Shown piece after piece: positions 36,095 through 46,073 of a stretch of 64,000 nt of DNA. The notes beneath the pieces were generated by a model that worked only from the letters and a program-made list of their open reading frames with translations, did no database searches and was not told the origin of the DNA. This stretch comes from Rhizobium brockwellii. Its GTDB lineage: Bacteria > Pseudomonadota > Alphaproteobacteria > Rhizobiales > Rhizobiaceae. The stretch covers positions 1-64,000 of the forward strand of contig NZ_CP053445.1 of assembly GCF_000769405.2 (NCBI RefSeq), given 5' to 3'. A program made the translations under genes and the position numbers. Position 1 is the first letter of the stretch. Each line of letters opens with the position of its first letter.

Positions 36095-36576
36095 ATTTTT
36101 GGTTGCTTCCCCTCACACCTGCAAATGCTTGCGTCAGCAATCCAGCCAACGAATCCAGAAAAGGTAGCAAACCCGAAGAGGGGCAGCAATCAAGGGCTGC
36201 GTTCGGATGAGATGTGAAAGCGAACTAAATGTTGGGAAACACAAGTGGCGCATCCATTTCAAGCGGACCCCCGCGCCGGGTGCTGTCGGTCCCGGTTTCC
36301 GGCATTGCCGTCGCTCTGCTAAACCTCCTGCGGCAACCCTTTTGACCGGTCTTGCGGGAGGCGAACGGCTTTCGCAGTTTCTGCTACAGCTGGTATGCCC
36401 TTCCTATTTTGGATGCTTCTGCCCGAGAGCTCAAGAGTTGTCATCGCGTGAAACTTCGCGATTGCAAACCTTACTGGCCAGGTTAGCTGACATCGCACTC
36501 CGAGCAACAAGGTTGATCTGCCGATCATGCCGTGTTTTGAAGGTGGAAGATCGGCGGCGGGGGTTTGTCAACAGGA
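36095..36576. other. Intergenic region with a small inverted repeat
   Basis: About 480 bases. A 128-codon plus-strand frame (36207-36593) overlaps the exonuclease start and has no protein-like composition. A perfect ATCGCG-N8-CGCGAT inverted repeat lies at 36443-36462, about 115 bases before the exonuclease gene, and may be an operator. No LexA box was found here. Confidence 0.35.
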
Positions 36577-37557
36577 ATGGTAGAACAGTTTGACATGTTT
36601 TCGGAACAGGTTTCCCGCGACCCGGTGGTCACGCGTGACATTTCCAAATTGGCCAAGCCCGAACAGCATACTGTTCCCATAAGTGAAGAGGACATGGTCC
36701 GGTATCTGTCGGAGACAGGTCGATATCGGATCCTCCAGAAACTCGCGCCGCGCGCAATCTCACCATTCCCGCGTCCGGAATACCCGCTCAAGGGCATCAT
36801 TCTCGACACCGAGACCACGGGCCTCAATGCTCGCAAGGATGAGATCATCGAGATTGGCGTGATCGCCTTCACCTTCGATGCGACAGGAAGCATCGGTGAC
36901 GTGACCGGCATCTATGGTGGGCTTCAGCAGCCGAGCGTTTCCATTCCTCCCGAGATCACCAGGCTCACCGGCATCACCGATGATATGGTCGCCGGGCAAA
37001 CAATCGACATGGCGGCGCTAGAGGCGCTGATTGAACCTGCTGATATTCTTATCGCCCACAATGCCGGTTTCGACCGGCCATTCTGCGAGGCATTTTCTCA
37101 CCTGTTTGCCGGCAAGGCCTGGGCTTGCTCCAACTCCGAGATCGACTGGTCGTCGCGGGGATATGAAGGCACCAAGCTCGGCTACCTGATCGGGCAAGCA
37201 GGATATTTTCACGATGGGCATCGGGCGGTCGACGATTGCTTTGCACTTCTGGAGGTCCTGGCTCGAGAAATGGACGGACCGGCTTTCACCGCTTTCGCCG
37301 AGCTCTATGAAGCAAGTCAGACTTCACGTGTCCGGATCTTTGCAGAGAACAGCCCCTTCGATATGAAAGATCACCTGAAGGCGCGAGGCTATCGCTGGTC
37401 CGACGGAAGCGACGGCCGTCCCAAATCCTGGTGGATCGAGGTTGGGGAAGAAGCGCTCGATGATGAGCTCCGATATCTCAGGGCAGAGATCTACCGTTAT
37501 CCAGACGCCGATCCACCCATCAAGCGCCTGACCGCCTTCGACCGATTCCGGGCCTGA
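36577..37557 (+). CDS. DnaQ-like 3'-5' exonuclease
   Basis: 326 residues from the ATG at 36577 (a TTG at 36565 is possible). DEDDh exonuclease of the DNA polymerase III epsilon type: 'ILDTETTGL' (D77, E79), 'IAHNAGFDRPF' and 'GHRAVDDCFALLEVL' (His and Asp of ExoIII). The C-terminal extension after about residue 250 ('LKARGYRWSDG') is found in stand-alone rhizobial relatives. Proofreading-type or repair exonuclease; its neighbours dinB, dnaE2 and SRAP suggest a role in DNA damage handling. Confidence 0.9.
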   Translation: MVEQFDMFSEQVSRDPVVTRDISKLAKPEQHTVPISEEDMVRYLSETGRYRILQKLAPRAISPFPRPEYPLKGIILDTETTGLNARKDEIIEIGVIAFTFDATGSIGDVTGIYGGLQQPSVSIPPEITRLTGITDDMVAGQTIDMAALEALIEPADILIAHNAGFDRPFCEAFSHLFAGKAWACSNSEIDWSSRGYEGTKLGYLIGQAGYFHDGHRAVDDCFALLEVLAREMDGPAFTAFAELYEASQTSRVRIFAENSPFDMKDHLKARGYRWSDGSDGRPKSWWIEVGEEALDDELRYLRAEIYRYPDADPPIKRLTAFDRFRA

Positions 37558-37676
37558 TGCAATCCGTTTGATGCATCTCTGAAGCGACCCATGCTTTGAG
37601 CGCATGGCCGACCTGAGACCTTGTGCCTTATCGACGGTCGGGCAAGAGCCTATATTCCAATCATCGAAACGACGTT

Positions 37677-37702
37677 GGAACCAAAGCATGGTTGCTGGCG
37701 TC
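37677..37702 (+). promoter_or_regulatory. Candidate EcfG (RpoE2-type general stress) promoter
   Basis: GGAAC, 17-base spacer, CGTC. The alphaproteobacterial EcfG consensus is GGAAC-N16/17-CGTT, so one base of the -10 differs. The predicted start lies about 20 bases before the DUF1127 start codon. Confidence 0.5.
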
Positions 37703-37728
37703 AAGAGACCTCACGAAAGGGGATCATC

Positions 37729-37875
37729 ATGAACGTAGCACGCTCCTTCAACAACTGGCGCAAGTACCGTCAGACCGTCACCGAACTTGGCCGCATGAGC
37801 TCGCGCGAACTGCAGGACCTCGGCATCAATCGCGCCGATATCCACAGCGTTGCTCGCCAGTCGGTCGCTCGCTAA
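37729..37875 (+). CDS. DUF1127 small protein
   Basis: 48 residues, Arg-rich: 'NNWRKYRQTVTELGRMSSRELQDLGINRADI' is the DUF1127 core. Ribosome-binding site GAAAGGGG precedes the ATG. DUF1127 proteins in Rhodobacter and rhizobia take part in RNA turnover and stress or phosphate responses, and in Rhodobacter one (CcaF1) is co-transcribed with CCUCCUCCC-motif small RNAs. The same arrangement occurs here: a four-hairpin CCUCCUCCC RNA lies 180 bases downstream. A longer upstream reading frame adds no conserved sequence. Confidence 0.9.
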   Translation: MNVARSFNNWRKYRQTVTELGRMSSRELQDLGINRADIHSVARQSVAR

Positions 37876-37908
37876 GCGACTGTTTCCAAGCCAACCTGAT
37901 TGACAATT

Positions 37909-37936
37909 CGCCCGCTGATGACGCGGGCGTTTCTGT
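37909..37936 (+). terminator. Rho-independent terminator after the DUF1127 gene
   Basis: CGCCCGC-N7-GCGGGCG, a perfect seven-base GC stem followed by TTTCTGT. The short T run suggests partial readthrough into the downstream small RNA. Confidence 0.65.
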
Positions 37937-38057
37937 GTCTGGCCGCCGCGAGGCGCTGTGCTGGAGATCTCTCTCGTCAGGATGAGGCCGTGCATTTTCC
38001 GCATGGCTGCACTGCAGCAAAGTCTATTTAATATGCGGAGAGAATGGGTATCTTGGT

Positions 38058-38217
38058 TTCATCGAGGCGATGCACCTCCTCCCGCAGAGCTTCGAATTCA
38101 GACGGCCCACTCCTCCTCCCAAAGGGCGTCTGTCGGAACAGCGGCACTCCTCCTCCCAGCCGTTGTTCGGTTCTTTTCGAAAAGCCTGCCGCACCTCCTC
38201 CCGCGGCAGGCTTTTTC
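38058..38217 (+). ncRNA. Cuckoo-type small RNA: four hairpins each exposing CCUCCUCCC
   Basis: Four consecutive stem-loops on the plus strand carry an anti-Shine-Dalgarno CCTCCTCCC in the loop: CGAGGC-GA-TGC/GCA-GA-GCTTCG, CAGAC(g)GCCC/GGGCGTCTG, CGGAACAGCGGC/GCCGTTGTTCGG (mismatched) and AAAAGCCTGCCGC/GCGGCAGGCTTTTT. The last is also the terminator (38180-38216). Such RNAs (CcsR in Rhodobacter, 'cuckoo' family in alphaproteobacteria) are stress-induced and linked to DUF1127 genes, as here. The stem of hairpin four may also terminate dinB from the other side. The 5' end is not defined. Confidence 0.78.
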
Positions 38218-38235
38218 GTTTTCAGGACCGTGGTA

Positions 38236-39318
38236 TCAGAGCCCGAGCGCGAGCTGCGGCTCTTGCCCGCTCTCTTCGGTGTTGAGCGATGACAGGGTGA
38301 TCCCCAATAGCCGCACAGACCGTTTGAACGGGAACACCGAGGCGAGCAGGGTTTCAGCATTCTCCAAGACCATGTCGACGTCGGACACGGGTCCCCACAC
38401 GGTCCTGCTGCGTGTCGCCTGACTGAAATCTGAATATTTGATTTTGACGGTGATCGTCTTTCCCGTGATGTCATGGGCCTCGCAATAGCGCCAGACCTTC
38501 TCGGCCAATGGCCGCAGTTCGGCTTTGGCCAGATCGAGATCATCGATGTCCTCAACGAACGTGTCTTCAGCGCCGACGGACTTGCGGATGCGATCAGGTC
38601 TGACCCGGCGTTCATCGATGCCGCGGGCGATGCCGTAGAAATAAGGGCCGGACTTGCCGAAATGCTGCTGAAGGAAGGCGAGGGACTTCGACTTGAGATC
38701 AAGCCCCGTCTCAATGCCATGCTGTTTCATCCGCTCGGCGGTCGCTGGCCCCACACCATGGAATTTCTTGACGGGGAGGGCTTCGACGAAACCCGGGCCG
38801 TTCTTCGGCGTGATGACGGCTTGGCCATTCGGCTTGTTCAGGTCGCTCGCCATTTTGGCCAGAAACTTGTTGTAGGAGATGCCGGCAGACGCGTTAAGGC
38901 CGGTGACCGCCTTGATCTTCGCCCGGATCTCCAGCGCAATCTCGGTGGCGATCTCCATGCCCTTCAGGTTTTCGGTGACGTCGAGATAGGCTTCGTCCAG
39001 CGACAGTGGCTCGATCAGCGGCGTGTATTCGGCAAAAATCTCGCGGATCTGTTGCGATACCGCCTTGTAGACGTCGAAGCGCGGCGGCACAAAGATCAGC
39101 TCCGGACATTTGCGCTTGGCGGTCACTGACGGCATGGCCGAATGCACGCCGAAGACACGGGCCTCATAACTGGCGGCGGCCACAACACCACGTGCCGCCG
39201 ATCCTCCAACGGCCAATGGTAGCCCACGTAGCTTCGGGTTGTCTCTCTGTTCGACCGACGCATAAAAAGCATCCATGTCCACATGGATGATTTTGCGCAT
39301 GGGTTGCACGCTTCCCAT
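38236..39318 (-). CDS. dinB: DNA polymerase IV (Y family)
   Basis: About 360 residues from the ATG at 39318 (GGGAA eight bases upstream). The open frame continues to a TTG at 39399 that overlaps the SRAP stop, so a coupled longer start is possible. Y-family catalytic motifs: 'HVDMDAFYASVEQRD', 'YEARVFGVHSAMP', 'PLSLDEAYLDVT' and helix-hairpin-helix 'KFHGVGPATAERM'. It carries out error-prone translesion synthesis. Ends in a strong bidirectional terminator shared with the small RNA. No LexA box seen at its own start. Confidence 0.95.
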   Translation of the reverse strand: MGSVQPMRKIIHVDMDAFYASVEQRDNPKLRGLPLAVGGSAARGVVAAASYEARVFGVHSAMPSVTAKRKCPELIFVPPRFDVYKAVSQQIREIFAEYTPLIEPLSLDEAYLDVTENLKGMEIATEIALEIRAKIKAVTGLNASAGISYNKFLAKMASDLNKPNGQAVITPKNGPGFVEALPVKKFHGVGPATAERMKQHGIETGLDLKSKSLAFLQQHFGKSGPYFYGIARGIDERRVRPDRIRKSVGAEDTFVEDIDDLDLAKAELRPLAEKVWRYCEAHDITGKTITVKIKYSDFSQATRSRTVWGPVSDVDMVLENAETLLASVFPFKRSVRLLGITLSSLNTEESGQEPQLALGL

Positions 39319-39395
39319 GACGTCAGTTCCCACATGGTAAGTCGGCATTTCGTGAACATGCGTCTGACTGCTCTGGTCGTGCTGGGTGCTGGTGA

Positions 39396-40073
39396 TCAAA
39401 GCAACAGACCCTCTTCGTCCGGCTTTGGTTTGGCCTGCGGCGGCACGATCACCAGCATGTTGCCCGGGAGCGGTCGCTGTAGGTGGCGGGCTTCATCCCA
39501 CGGTGCTGTCAGCCAGGTCTCGACTTCTTCAGGCGTGGTCAGGATGGAGGGCATGGCCTTTTGATGAATCGGCGAGACGATCTCGTTGGGCGAGGTCGTC
39601 AGAAATCCGAAGAGTTCGTATTCCTGTTCGCCATCCCTGACTTTGCGTACGCCCTTCCACGGGGTCCAGAAGCCCGCGAAAAACATCAACGGCCGATCTT
39701 CATTGCCGGCAAACCAGGCATTGGGCACCCGTCCTCCCTCAATCTTGCTGGCTGGATCCGGTTCGGCAAAGGAGGTGAACGGCACGACGCAGCGGCTGGT
39801 TGGGCCGAGCCAGCGCCGCCAGTGCGGCGAACTCACATTGCGAATATTGGTGACGCCGGGATCGTAGTTTTTCACATAGGCTGGCGGCGACGGCATTCCC
39901 CAGGTCGCCCGGGCAATCTCTCGGCTCCCGTCCTCGGCGACGCGGACAATCGGCGCCTGATAGCCTGGATAAACATCGAAGGAGGCTTCATTCCAGCCGG
40001 CCCGATCCCGGAATGCCTTTGTGAACTGGAGAACCGCGTCGCGCGTGGTCGTCACGTTGTAGAGATTACACAT
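39396..40073 (-). CDS. SRAP domain protein (YedK/HMCES family)
   Basis: 225 residues from the ATG at 40073, with GGAGGA seven bases upstream, which places the catalytic Cys at position 2 ('MCNLYN'); the longer frame from 40091 would bury it. Also seen: 'TNIRNVSSPHWRRW', 'RCVVPFTSFAEP', 'AGFWTPW' and 'PIHQKAMPSIL' (the active-site His region). SRAP proteins cross-link to abasic sites in single-stranded DNA and shield them. Adjacent to dinB and a LexA-controlled mutagenesis cassette, consistent with an SOS role. Confidence 0.93.
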   Translation of the reverse strand: MCNLYNVTTTRDAVLQFTKAFRDRAGWNEASFDVYPGYQAPIVRVAEDGSREIARATWGMPSPPAYVKNYDPGVTNIRNVSSPHWRRWLGPTSRCVVPFTSFAEPDPASKIEGGRVPNAWFAGNEDRPLMFFAGFWTPWKGVRKVRDGEQEYELFGFLTTSPNEIVSPIHQKAMPSILTTPEEVETWLTAPWDEARHLQRPLPGNMLVIVPPQAKPKPDEEGLLL

Positions 40074-40154
40074 TGCCGTCCTCCTATCCAATGCATGTCG
40101 AGGCGAAGTTTCCGACCCTTTCGGAACGCAATCAAGCTTTGAAAGCTCCAGCGA

Positions 40155-40415
40155 TCACGTGGGCTTTTGCGGCTCAAAAACCAAGGCCGCCTCCAGCAAA
40201 CAGGGAAATCCCGTCCCGCATCTATCCTGCCCGTCAGAACAATGCATCTTGTCGCAACCCATTGCCATGCGACGGCGCAGATCCACAAAACGCATGCTGG
40301 CGCCAAACTGTTTCACCAACGCCTTGCGATCAAGCTCGCCCCGTTGCCCGCACGGTTTGCATTCGACGGTAATCACCGGTCCCTTGAAATCTCTGAGCGT
40401 CAGCAGGCCGGGCAT
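40155..40415 (-). CDS. Small conserved-looking Cys-rich (zinc-ribbon-like) protein
   Basis: 86 residues. Cysteine pairs 'ECKPCG', then 'MGCDKMHC', 'DRCGTGFPC' suggest metal binding. 'FKGPVITVECKPCGQRGELDRKALVKQFG' looks like a real folded protein. It shares the 208-base upstream region, including the LexA box, with imuA and lies 81 bases upstream of the SRAP gene on the same strand. Not recognised as a named family; real gene judged likely from composition and context. Confidence 0.6.
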   Translation of the reverse strand: MPGLLTLRDFKGPVITVECKPCGQRGELDRKALVKQFGASMRFVDLRRRMAMGCDKMHCSDGQDRCGTGFPCLLEAALVFEPQKPT

Positions 40416-40558
40416 ATCTCTATTTTCTCATCGACGATATTTTTCGTCACATTCAGCATCGAATTGAATCTGCTTGATGAATCGATCGAGCAAAAGCCGT
40501 CTCGTGATGCTGGCTGCAGTCCACCCGATTCTTGCCCGTTGACTCATCGCTGTTTAAA

Positions 40559-40573
40559 GAACAAAAACAGAAC
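40559..40573. promoter_or_regulatory. LexA (SOS) box
   Basis: GAAC-AAAAACA-GAAC, an exact match to the direct-repeat SOS box GAAC-N7-GAAC of alphaproteobacteria, 50 bases before imuA. It can also serve the divergent minus-strand genes (Cys-rich protein, SRAP, dinB). Confidence 0.85.
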
Positions 40574-40622
40574 ATATCAGCTTTTTTCGGCTATGCAAAT
40601 GCACTCTTGACGTTGGAACCCG

Positions 40623-41378
40623 ATGCCAATCACTGCCGCCAATCCCGTCATTTCCGAGCTTCAGAACCGCATCCGGCGGCTTGAAGGCGGAGCTGCACGC
40701 AAGGGCGAGGTGCTGTCGTTCGGGATTGCCGAGATCGACGCAAAGCTTCCCGGGGGTGGGCTCGCCCGCGGCGCCTTGCACGAAGTGGCAGGAGGTGGCG
40801 CCGACGCGGTCCATGGTGCCGCGGCCGCTCTGTTCGTCGCGGGGATCGTCGCGCGTACGAAGGGCGACGTCCTCTGGTGCCTGACCCGGCCGGATCTGTT
40901 TGCGCCGGCATTGGCACAGGCAGGCCTTCATCATGACCGGGTCATCTATGTCGAGGCCGACCGGGAAGAGGATGTGCTCACGAATTTCGAGGAGGGCCTG
41001 CGTTTTGGCGGGCTTGGCGCCGTCGTTGCCGAGCTTGTGCGCCTGCCGATGACCGCCTCGCGGCGGCTGCAACTGGCGGCCGAGGCTTCAGGAACGATCG
41101 GCATTGCGCTGCGACGATGGCGGCGTCCGACGGAGGCAGCAGATTTCGGTCAACCGACGGCTGCCACGACGCGGTGGCGCATCAGCGTCCTACCCTCCGA
41201 ACCGCTTCCCGTGCCGGGCATCGGGCGGGCACGGTGGCTGGCGGAATTGATCAGAGCAAGAGCGGGAGAAGCCGCGGAATTTGAAATAGGTGCCTGCGAT
41301 GCCACGGGTCGTATCAGTCTTTCTCCCCACGCTCGCGACGGACAGGATCAGGCGCGCCGATCCCAGCATTTCGGCTGA
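40623..41378 (+). CDS. imuA: ImuA, mutasome accessory protein (RecA/SulA-like)
   Basis: 251 residues. RecA-like fold without a complete Walker A: 'IDAKLPGGGLARGALHEVAGGG', 'LWCLTRPDLFAPALAQAGL' and 'EEGLRFGGLGAVVAEL' are ImuA signatures. First gene of the SOS mutagenesis operon imuA-imuB-dnaE2 with a LexA box 50 bases upstream. ImuA is needed with ImuB to recruit DnaE2 to lesions. Overlaps imuB by 80 bases in another frame. Confidence 0.93.
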   Translation: MPITAANPVISELQNRIRRLEGGAARKGEVLSFGIAEIDAKLPGGGLARGALHEVAGGGADAVHGAAAALFVAGIVARTKGDVLWCLTRPDLFAPALAQAGLHHDRVIYVEADREEDVLTNFEEGLRFGGLGAVVAELVRLPMTASRRLQLAAEASGTIGIALRRWRRPTEAADFGQPTAATTRWRISVLPSEPLPVPGIGRARWLAELIRARAGEAAEFEIGACDATGRISLSPHARDGQDQARRSQHFG

Positions 41379-42810
41379 AACACCGGTGGTCGTCGTTTCC
41401 CGCAGTGGATCGAAACGCACTGTCGCAGCCATCGACGCGGCGGCCTTCAGGGCCGGGGTGCGGATCGGCATGCCCGCCGCCAAAGCTCAGGCGATGATAT
41501 CCGGCCTGCACCTGGTCGATGCCGACCCCAACGGTGACACCGCGGCGATCGAGCGCCTGGCACTGTGGATGCTGCGCCAATATACGCCGGTAGTGGCAAT
41601 GGACGGTCCCGACGGCATTGTCATGGATACCGAGGGCGCCGATCACCTGCGCGGCGGCGAGTTGCCGATGCTGACTGGTCTCGTCAACGCGTTGAGAGGT
41701 CATGGTCTTCGGGCCCATGGCGCCATCGCCGATACGTGGGGCAGTGCCCATGCGATCGCCCGCGCCACGCGGCGAGAGGTGATCATCGTGCCAGTTGGTG
41801 AGACAGCAAAGGCCGTCGTCAACCTGCCGATTTCCAGCCTTCGTCTGCCGCCCGACATCGTCAGCGGTCTGGGCGTGCTTGGGTTTCGGACCGTCGGCGA
41901 GCTTTCCGCAACGCCGCGGGCGCCTTTGACATTGCGCTTCGGGCCGGAGGTCGGCCGCAGGCTCGATCAGATGTTCGGACGCCTTGCCGAACCGATCGAC
42001 CCCATTCGCACCGCAGACCTGATCGAAGTGATCAAATCCTTTTCTGAACCGATCGGTGCGGCCGAGACCATCGCCAAGTATATCGGCAAGCTCGTGGTCG
42101 AACTCTGCGCCGCGTTGGAGACGCGCGGGCAGGGCGTTCGCCGCGCCGACTTGATTGTCTACCGCGTCGACAACACCTTGCAGTCCGTGCGTGCCGGAAC
42201 GGCAAAGCCGGTGCGCGATATTCCTCATCTGACAAAACTTCTCTGTTCCAGCATCGAGAAGATAGATCCCGGTTTCGGCATCGAGAAACTGTCCCTCACT
42301 GCTACCATGATCGAACCGTTCGAAGAGAAGCAGTGCATCTCCTCGCTGGTCGAAGAAACCATCGTCGACGTCACACCGCTGCTCGACAGTCTTGGAAATC
42401 GCGGCCAGCGCATGTACCGGCTGGCGCCGGTCGAAAGCGACGTTCCCGAGCGCAATGTCGGGCGCGTCTCCCCGGTTTCCGAAAAGCTCGGTCAGGCCTG
42501 GCCGACCCGCTGGCCCCGGCCGAGCCGGATGCTGGCGCACCCGGAACGGATCGAGGTCATTGCGCTCACGCCCGACCATCCGCCGGCATCAATGACCTGG
42601 CGGGGGAAACGCCGGCGCATCAAGCGTGGTGACGGGCCGGAACGGGTATTCGGCGAGTGGTGGGTCCGTTCCTCCGAAATGGAGGCGGTAAGGGACTACT
42701 ATTCCGTCGAGGACGAGGACGGCAATCGCTTCTGGGTCTATCGCTCCGGCGACGGCGTGGATCCCGCGACCGGAACGGCCAAATGGTTCCTGCACGGGAT
42801 CTACGGCTGA
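41299..42810 (+). CDS. imuB: ImuB, inactive Y-family polymerase homologue
   Basis: 503 residues from the ATG at 41299 ('[19 protein letters not shown]', the usual start; an upstream GTG adds three residues). Y-family fold, but the catalytic DxD of the first motif is replaced ('[10 protein letters not shown]'), as in all ImuB. It acts as a hub linking the beta clamp, ImuA and DnaE2. The stop overlaps the dnaE2 start by one base (TGATG), giving translational coupling. C-terminus '[10 protein letters not shown]...WFLHGIYG'-like, standard. Confidence 0.93.
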   Translation: MPRVVSVFLPTLATDRIRRADPSISAETPVVVVSRSGSKRTVAAIDAAAFRAGVRIGMPAAKAQAMISGLHLVDADPNGDTAAIERLALWMLRQYTPVVAMDGPDGIVMDTEGADHLRGGELPMLTGLVNALRGHGLRAHGAIADTWGSAHAIARATRREVIIVPVGETAKAVVNLPISSLRLPPDIVSGLGVLGFRTVGELSATPRAPLTLRFGPEVGRRLDQMFGRLAEPIDPIRTADLIEVIKSFSEPIGAAETIAKYIGKLVVELCAALETRGQGVRRADLIVYRVDNTLQSVRAGTAKPVRDIPHLTKLLCSSIEKIDPGFGIEKLSLTATMIEPFEEKQCISSLVEETIVDVTPLLDSLGNRGQRMYRLAPVESDVPERNVGRVSPVSEKLGQAWPTRWPRPSRMLAHPERIEVIALTPDHPPASMTWRGKRRRIKRGDGPERVFGEWWVRSSEMEAVRDYYSVEDEDGNRFWVYRSGDGVDPATGTAKWFLHGIYG

Positions 42811-45800
42811 TGCGCTACGCTGAACTCCAGGTCACCAGTCATTTTTCCTTCCTGCGCGGCGCGTCAGGTTGCGATGAGTTGTTCACGACTGCCAAAGCCC
42901 TCGGCATCGAGGCGCTTGGCATCGTCGATCGCAACAGTCTGGCCGGGATCGTGCGCGCCTGGGAAGCAGCCAAGGAAACCGGTGTGCGGCTGGTCGTTGG
43001 CTGCAGGCTCGATCTGACCGACGGCATGTCGATGCTGGTCTATCCAACGGACCGGGCCGCATATTCGAGGCTCTGCCGGCTTCTGTCACTCGGCAAGGAG
43101 CGCGGCGGCAAAGGCAAGTGCATCCTCGATCTGACGGATGTGGCTCTTTATGCAGAGGGACTGCTCGCCGTCCTGATCCCCGACGAGGCCGATGACGCAT
43201 GCGCCGTCGAGTTGCGCAAGGTGAGGGAGATCTTTGGCGACCGCGCCTACATGGCGCTGACGCTACGCCGCCGGCCTAATGATCAACTGCGCCTGCATGA
43301 GCTCAACACTCTGACGATCCGGCACAAGGTTCGACCTGTTGTCACCAATGACGTGCTGTTTCACGAGCCGGGAAGGCGGCAATTGCAGGATGTCGTCACC
43401 TGCATTCGCCATCGCACGACCATCGATCAGGCCGGTTTCTTGCGCGAACGGCATGCCGATCGTTTTTTGAAGCCACCGGAGGAAATGCACCGTCTGTTCA
43501 GCCGCTATCCGGAAGCACTCGCACGCACCCGCGAGATCGTCGACCGCTGTCGGTTCGACATGAGTGAACTGACCTATCAATATCCCGAGGAAGCGATCAT
43601 CCCCGGACTGACGGCGCAGCAGACGCTGGAAAAATTCACCTGGGAGGGCGTTCGCGATCGCTATCCCGAAGGGGTGCCTGATGATGTGCTGAAGACCCTC
43701 AATCACGAACTCGATCTGATCCGCAAACTCGATTACGCCCCGTACTTCCTTACGGTTTACAGCATCGTCCGATTTGCGCGATCTCAAGATATTCTCTGCC
43801 AGGGTCGCGGAAGTGCTGCCAATTCCGCCGTCTGTTATGTGCTGGGGATCACCGCGATCGATCCGGCCGCAAACGATCTGCTGTTCGAGCGCTTTATCTC
43901 GGAAGAGCGCAACGAGCCGCCCGACATCGACGTCGATTTCGAACATGCCAGACGCGAAGAGGTGATCCAGTGGATCTACAAGACCTACGGGCGACAAAGG
44001 GCTGCCCTTTGCGCGACCGTCACCCGCTACCGCGCCAAGGGTGCGCTTCGCGATGTCGGCAAGGTGCTCGGCCTGCCCGAAGACATGATCACGGCGCTGT
44101 CAGCCGGCGTCTGGGGCTGGAGCAAGGAGGGCGTTGGCGAAAAGCAGGTCAACGAGCTGAACATGAACATGTCCGACCGGCGCCTGCAACTGACATTGGA
44201 ACTGGCGCAGCAACTGATGGGCGCACCCCGTCATCTGGGCCAGCATCCCGGCGGCTTCGTTTTGACCAATGACCGGCTCGACGAACTGGTGCCGATCGAG
44301 CAGGCCCGGATGGAGGATCGACAAACGATCGAATGGGACAAGGACGACATCGAGGCGCTCAAGTTCATGAAGGTGGACGTGCTGGCCTTGGGAATGCTGA
44401 CCTGCATGGCCAAGGGCTTTGCATTGCTGGAAGAGCACAAGGGAGTGAAGCTCGATCTTGCCACCATCGAGCCCGAAGATCCGCCGACCTACGCGATGAT
44501 CCGAAAGGCCGACACGCTAGGCACGTTCCAGATCGAATCGCGCGCGCAGATGTCGATGCTGCCACGGCTAAAACCCCAGACCTATTACGACCTGGTCATC
44601 CAGGTGGCGATCGTTCGCCCCGGTCCGATTCAAGGCGACATGGTGCATCCTTACCTGAGACGGCGCGAGGGCAAGGAGGCAGTCGTCTATCCGAAGCCGG
44701 AACTGGAGGCCGTGCTCGGCAAGACGCTGGGCGTGCCATTGTTTCAGGAGTCTGCGATGAAGGTGGCGATCGTCTGTGCCGGTTTTACAGCCGGCGAGGC
44801 CGATGCGCTCAGGCGCTCGATGGCGACATTCAAGTTCACCGGTGGTGTCAGCAAGTTCAAGGACAAGTTGGTCCAGGGGATGGTGAAAAACGGCTACACG
44901 GAAGAGTTTGCCGAAAAAACCTTCTCGCAGCTCGAGGGCTTTGGCTCCTATGGCTTTCCCGAAAGCCATGCTGCGTCGTTTGCTCTCATCGCTTACGCCT
45001 CCTCCTATATCAAATGCCACTATCCGGATGTCTTCTGTGCCGCCCTCATCAATGCGCAACCGATGGGCTTCTACGCGCCGGCGCAGATCGTCACGGATGC
45101 CCGGGCCCACGGGGTAGCTATCCGGCCAGTCTGCATCAATCGTTCGCGGTGGGATTGCACGCTTGAGGAGATCAGCGGAACCGACGACCATGCCGTGCGG
45201 CTCGGTATGCGTCTGGTAAAGGGACTACCCGAACAGGATGCGGCAAAAATCGCGGTGACGCGCGGCGACGATCCCTTCGTTTCCATCGACGACATGTGGC
45301 GGCGCGCCGGCGTGTCGTCGGCCTCCCTGGTCAAGCTCGCCGAAGCTGATGCATTCCGGCCATCCTTGAACCTTGAAAGGCGCGATGCGCTCTGGGCGAT
45401 CAAGGCCTTGCGCGACGAACCACTTCCACTCTTCGCTGCGGCTGCCGATCGCGAGCGGGCGGTGATTGCCGAACAGCAGGAACCGGATGTGGCGCTTCGG
45501 CAGATGACGGAGGGCGCCAATGTCGTCGAGGACTATGGCCATACCGGCGTGACACTGCGTGCCCATCCTGTCAGCTTCCTGCGAGAGGATCTCACCCGCC
45601 GAAACATCGTCACCTGCGCCGAGGCAACCTCGGCCCGCGATGGTCGCTGGCTGATGACGGCGGGTCTGGTTCTTGTCCGTCAGAAGCCGGGAAGTGCCAA
45701 GGGCGTCATGTTCATGACCATCGAGGATGAGACAGGCGTTGCCAATATTGTCGTCTGGCCGAGCCTCTTTGAAAAACAGCGCCGTGTCGTGCTTGGATCC

Positions 45801-46073
45801 GCGATGATGGCGATCAACGGCAAGATCCAGCGCGAAGGCGGCGTCGTGCATCTGGTGGCGCAACGGATGTTCGATTTGACCAGCGATCTTGCGAGCCTGG
45901 GCGAGCGGGACACCTTCAGGGTGCCGTCGGGGCGCGGCGATGAGTTCGCCCATGGAGTGCCCGGCAGCCCGGATAGCCGTGAGCGGCCGCAGGTGGGTGT
46001 GAAACCGCGGGATTTGTTCGTGCCTGACTTGCACATCGATACGTTGAAGGTGAAGAGCAGGAATTTTCATTAA
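42810..46073 (+). CDS. dnaE2: Error-prone DNA polymerase DnaE2 (ImuC)
   Basis: 1,087 residues from the ATG at 42810 ('[19 protein letters not shown]'), normal length; a longer frame from 42657 overlaps imuB and is not used. C-family polymerase: N-terminal PHP domain, '[15 protein letters not shown]', catalytic '[15 protein letters not shown]' (about 370-382), '[15 protein letters not shown]', and a C-terminal OB-fold region '[19 protein letters not shown]'. Third gene of the SOS operon; does mutagenic lesion bypass with ImuAB. Confidence 0.96.
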   Translation: MRYAELQVTSHFSFLRGASGCDELFTTAKALGIEALGIVDRNSLAGIVRAWEAAKETGVRLVVGCRLDLTDGMSMLVYPTDRAAYSRLCRLLSLGKERGGKGKCILDLTDVALYAEGLLAVLIPDEADDACAVELRKVREIFGDRAYMALTLRRRPNDQLRLHELNTLTIRHKVRPVVTNDVLFHEPGRRQLQDVVTCIRHRTTIDQAGFLRERHADRFLKPPEEMHRLFSRYPEALARTREIVDRCRFDMSELTYQYPEEAIIPGLTAQQTLEKFTWEGVRDRYPEGVPDDVLKTLNHELDLIRKLDYAPYFLTVYSIVRFARSQDILCQGRGSAANSAVCYVLGITAIDPAANDLLFERFISEERNEPPDIDVDFEHARREEVIQWIYKTYGRQRAALCATVTRYRAKGALRDVGKVLGLPEDMITALSAGVWGWSKEGVGEKQVNELNMNMSDRRLQLTLELAQQLMGAPRHLGQHPGGFVLTNDRLDELVPIEQARMEDRQTIEWDKDDIEALKFMKVDVLALGMLTCMAKGFALLEEHKGVKLDLATIEPEDPPTYAMIRKADTLGTFQIESRAQMSMLPRLKPQTYYDLVIQVAIVRPGPIQGDMVHPYLRRREGKEAVVYPKPELEAVLGKTLGVPLFQESAMKVAIVCAGFTAGEADALRRSMATFKFTGGVSKFKDKLVQGMVKNGYTEEFAEKTFSQLEGFGSYGFPESHAASFALIAYASSYIKCHYPDVFCAALINAQPMGFYAPAQIVTDARAHGVAIRPVCINRSRWDCTLEEISGTDDHAVRLGMRLVKGLPEQDAAKIAVTRGDDPFVSIDDMWRRAGVSSASLVKLAEADAFRPSLNLERRDALWAIKALRDEPLPLFAAAADRERAVIAEQQEPDVALRQMTEGANVVEDYGHTGVTLRAHPVSFLREDLTRRNIVTCAEATSARDGRWLMTAGLVLVRQKPGSAKGVMFMTIEDETGVANIVVWPSLFEKQRRVVLGSAMMAINGKIQREGGVVHLVAQRMFDLTSDLASLGERDTFRVPSGRGDEFAHGVPGSPDSRERPQVGVKPRDLFVPDLHIDTLKVKSRNFH

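Noticed and set aside
36207..36593. 128-codon plus-strand frame before the exonuclease gene
   Set aside because: Overlaps the exonuclease start, composition unlike a protein, no ribosome-binding site.
41314..42579. 421-codon minus-strand frame
   Set aside because: Fully antisense to imuB, which has clear family motifs; typical shadow in GC-rich coding DNA.
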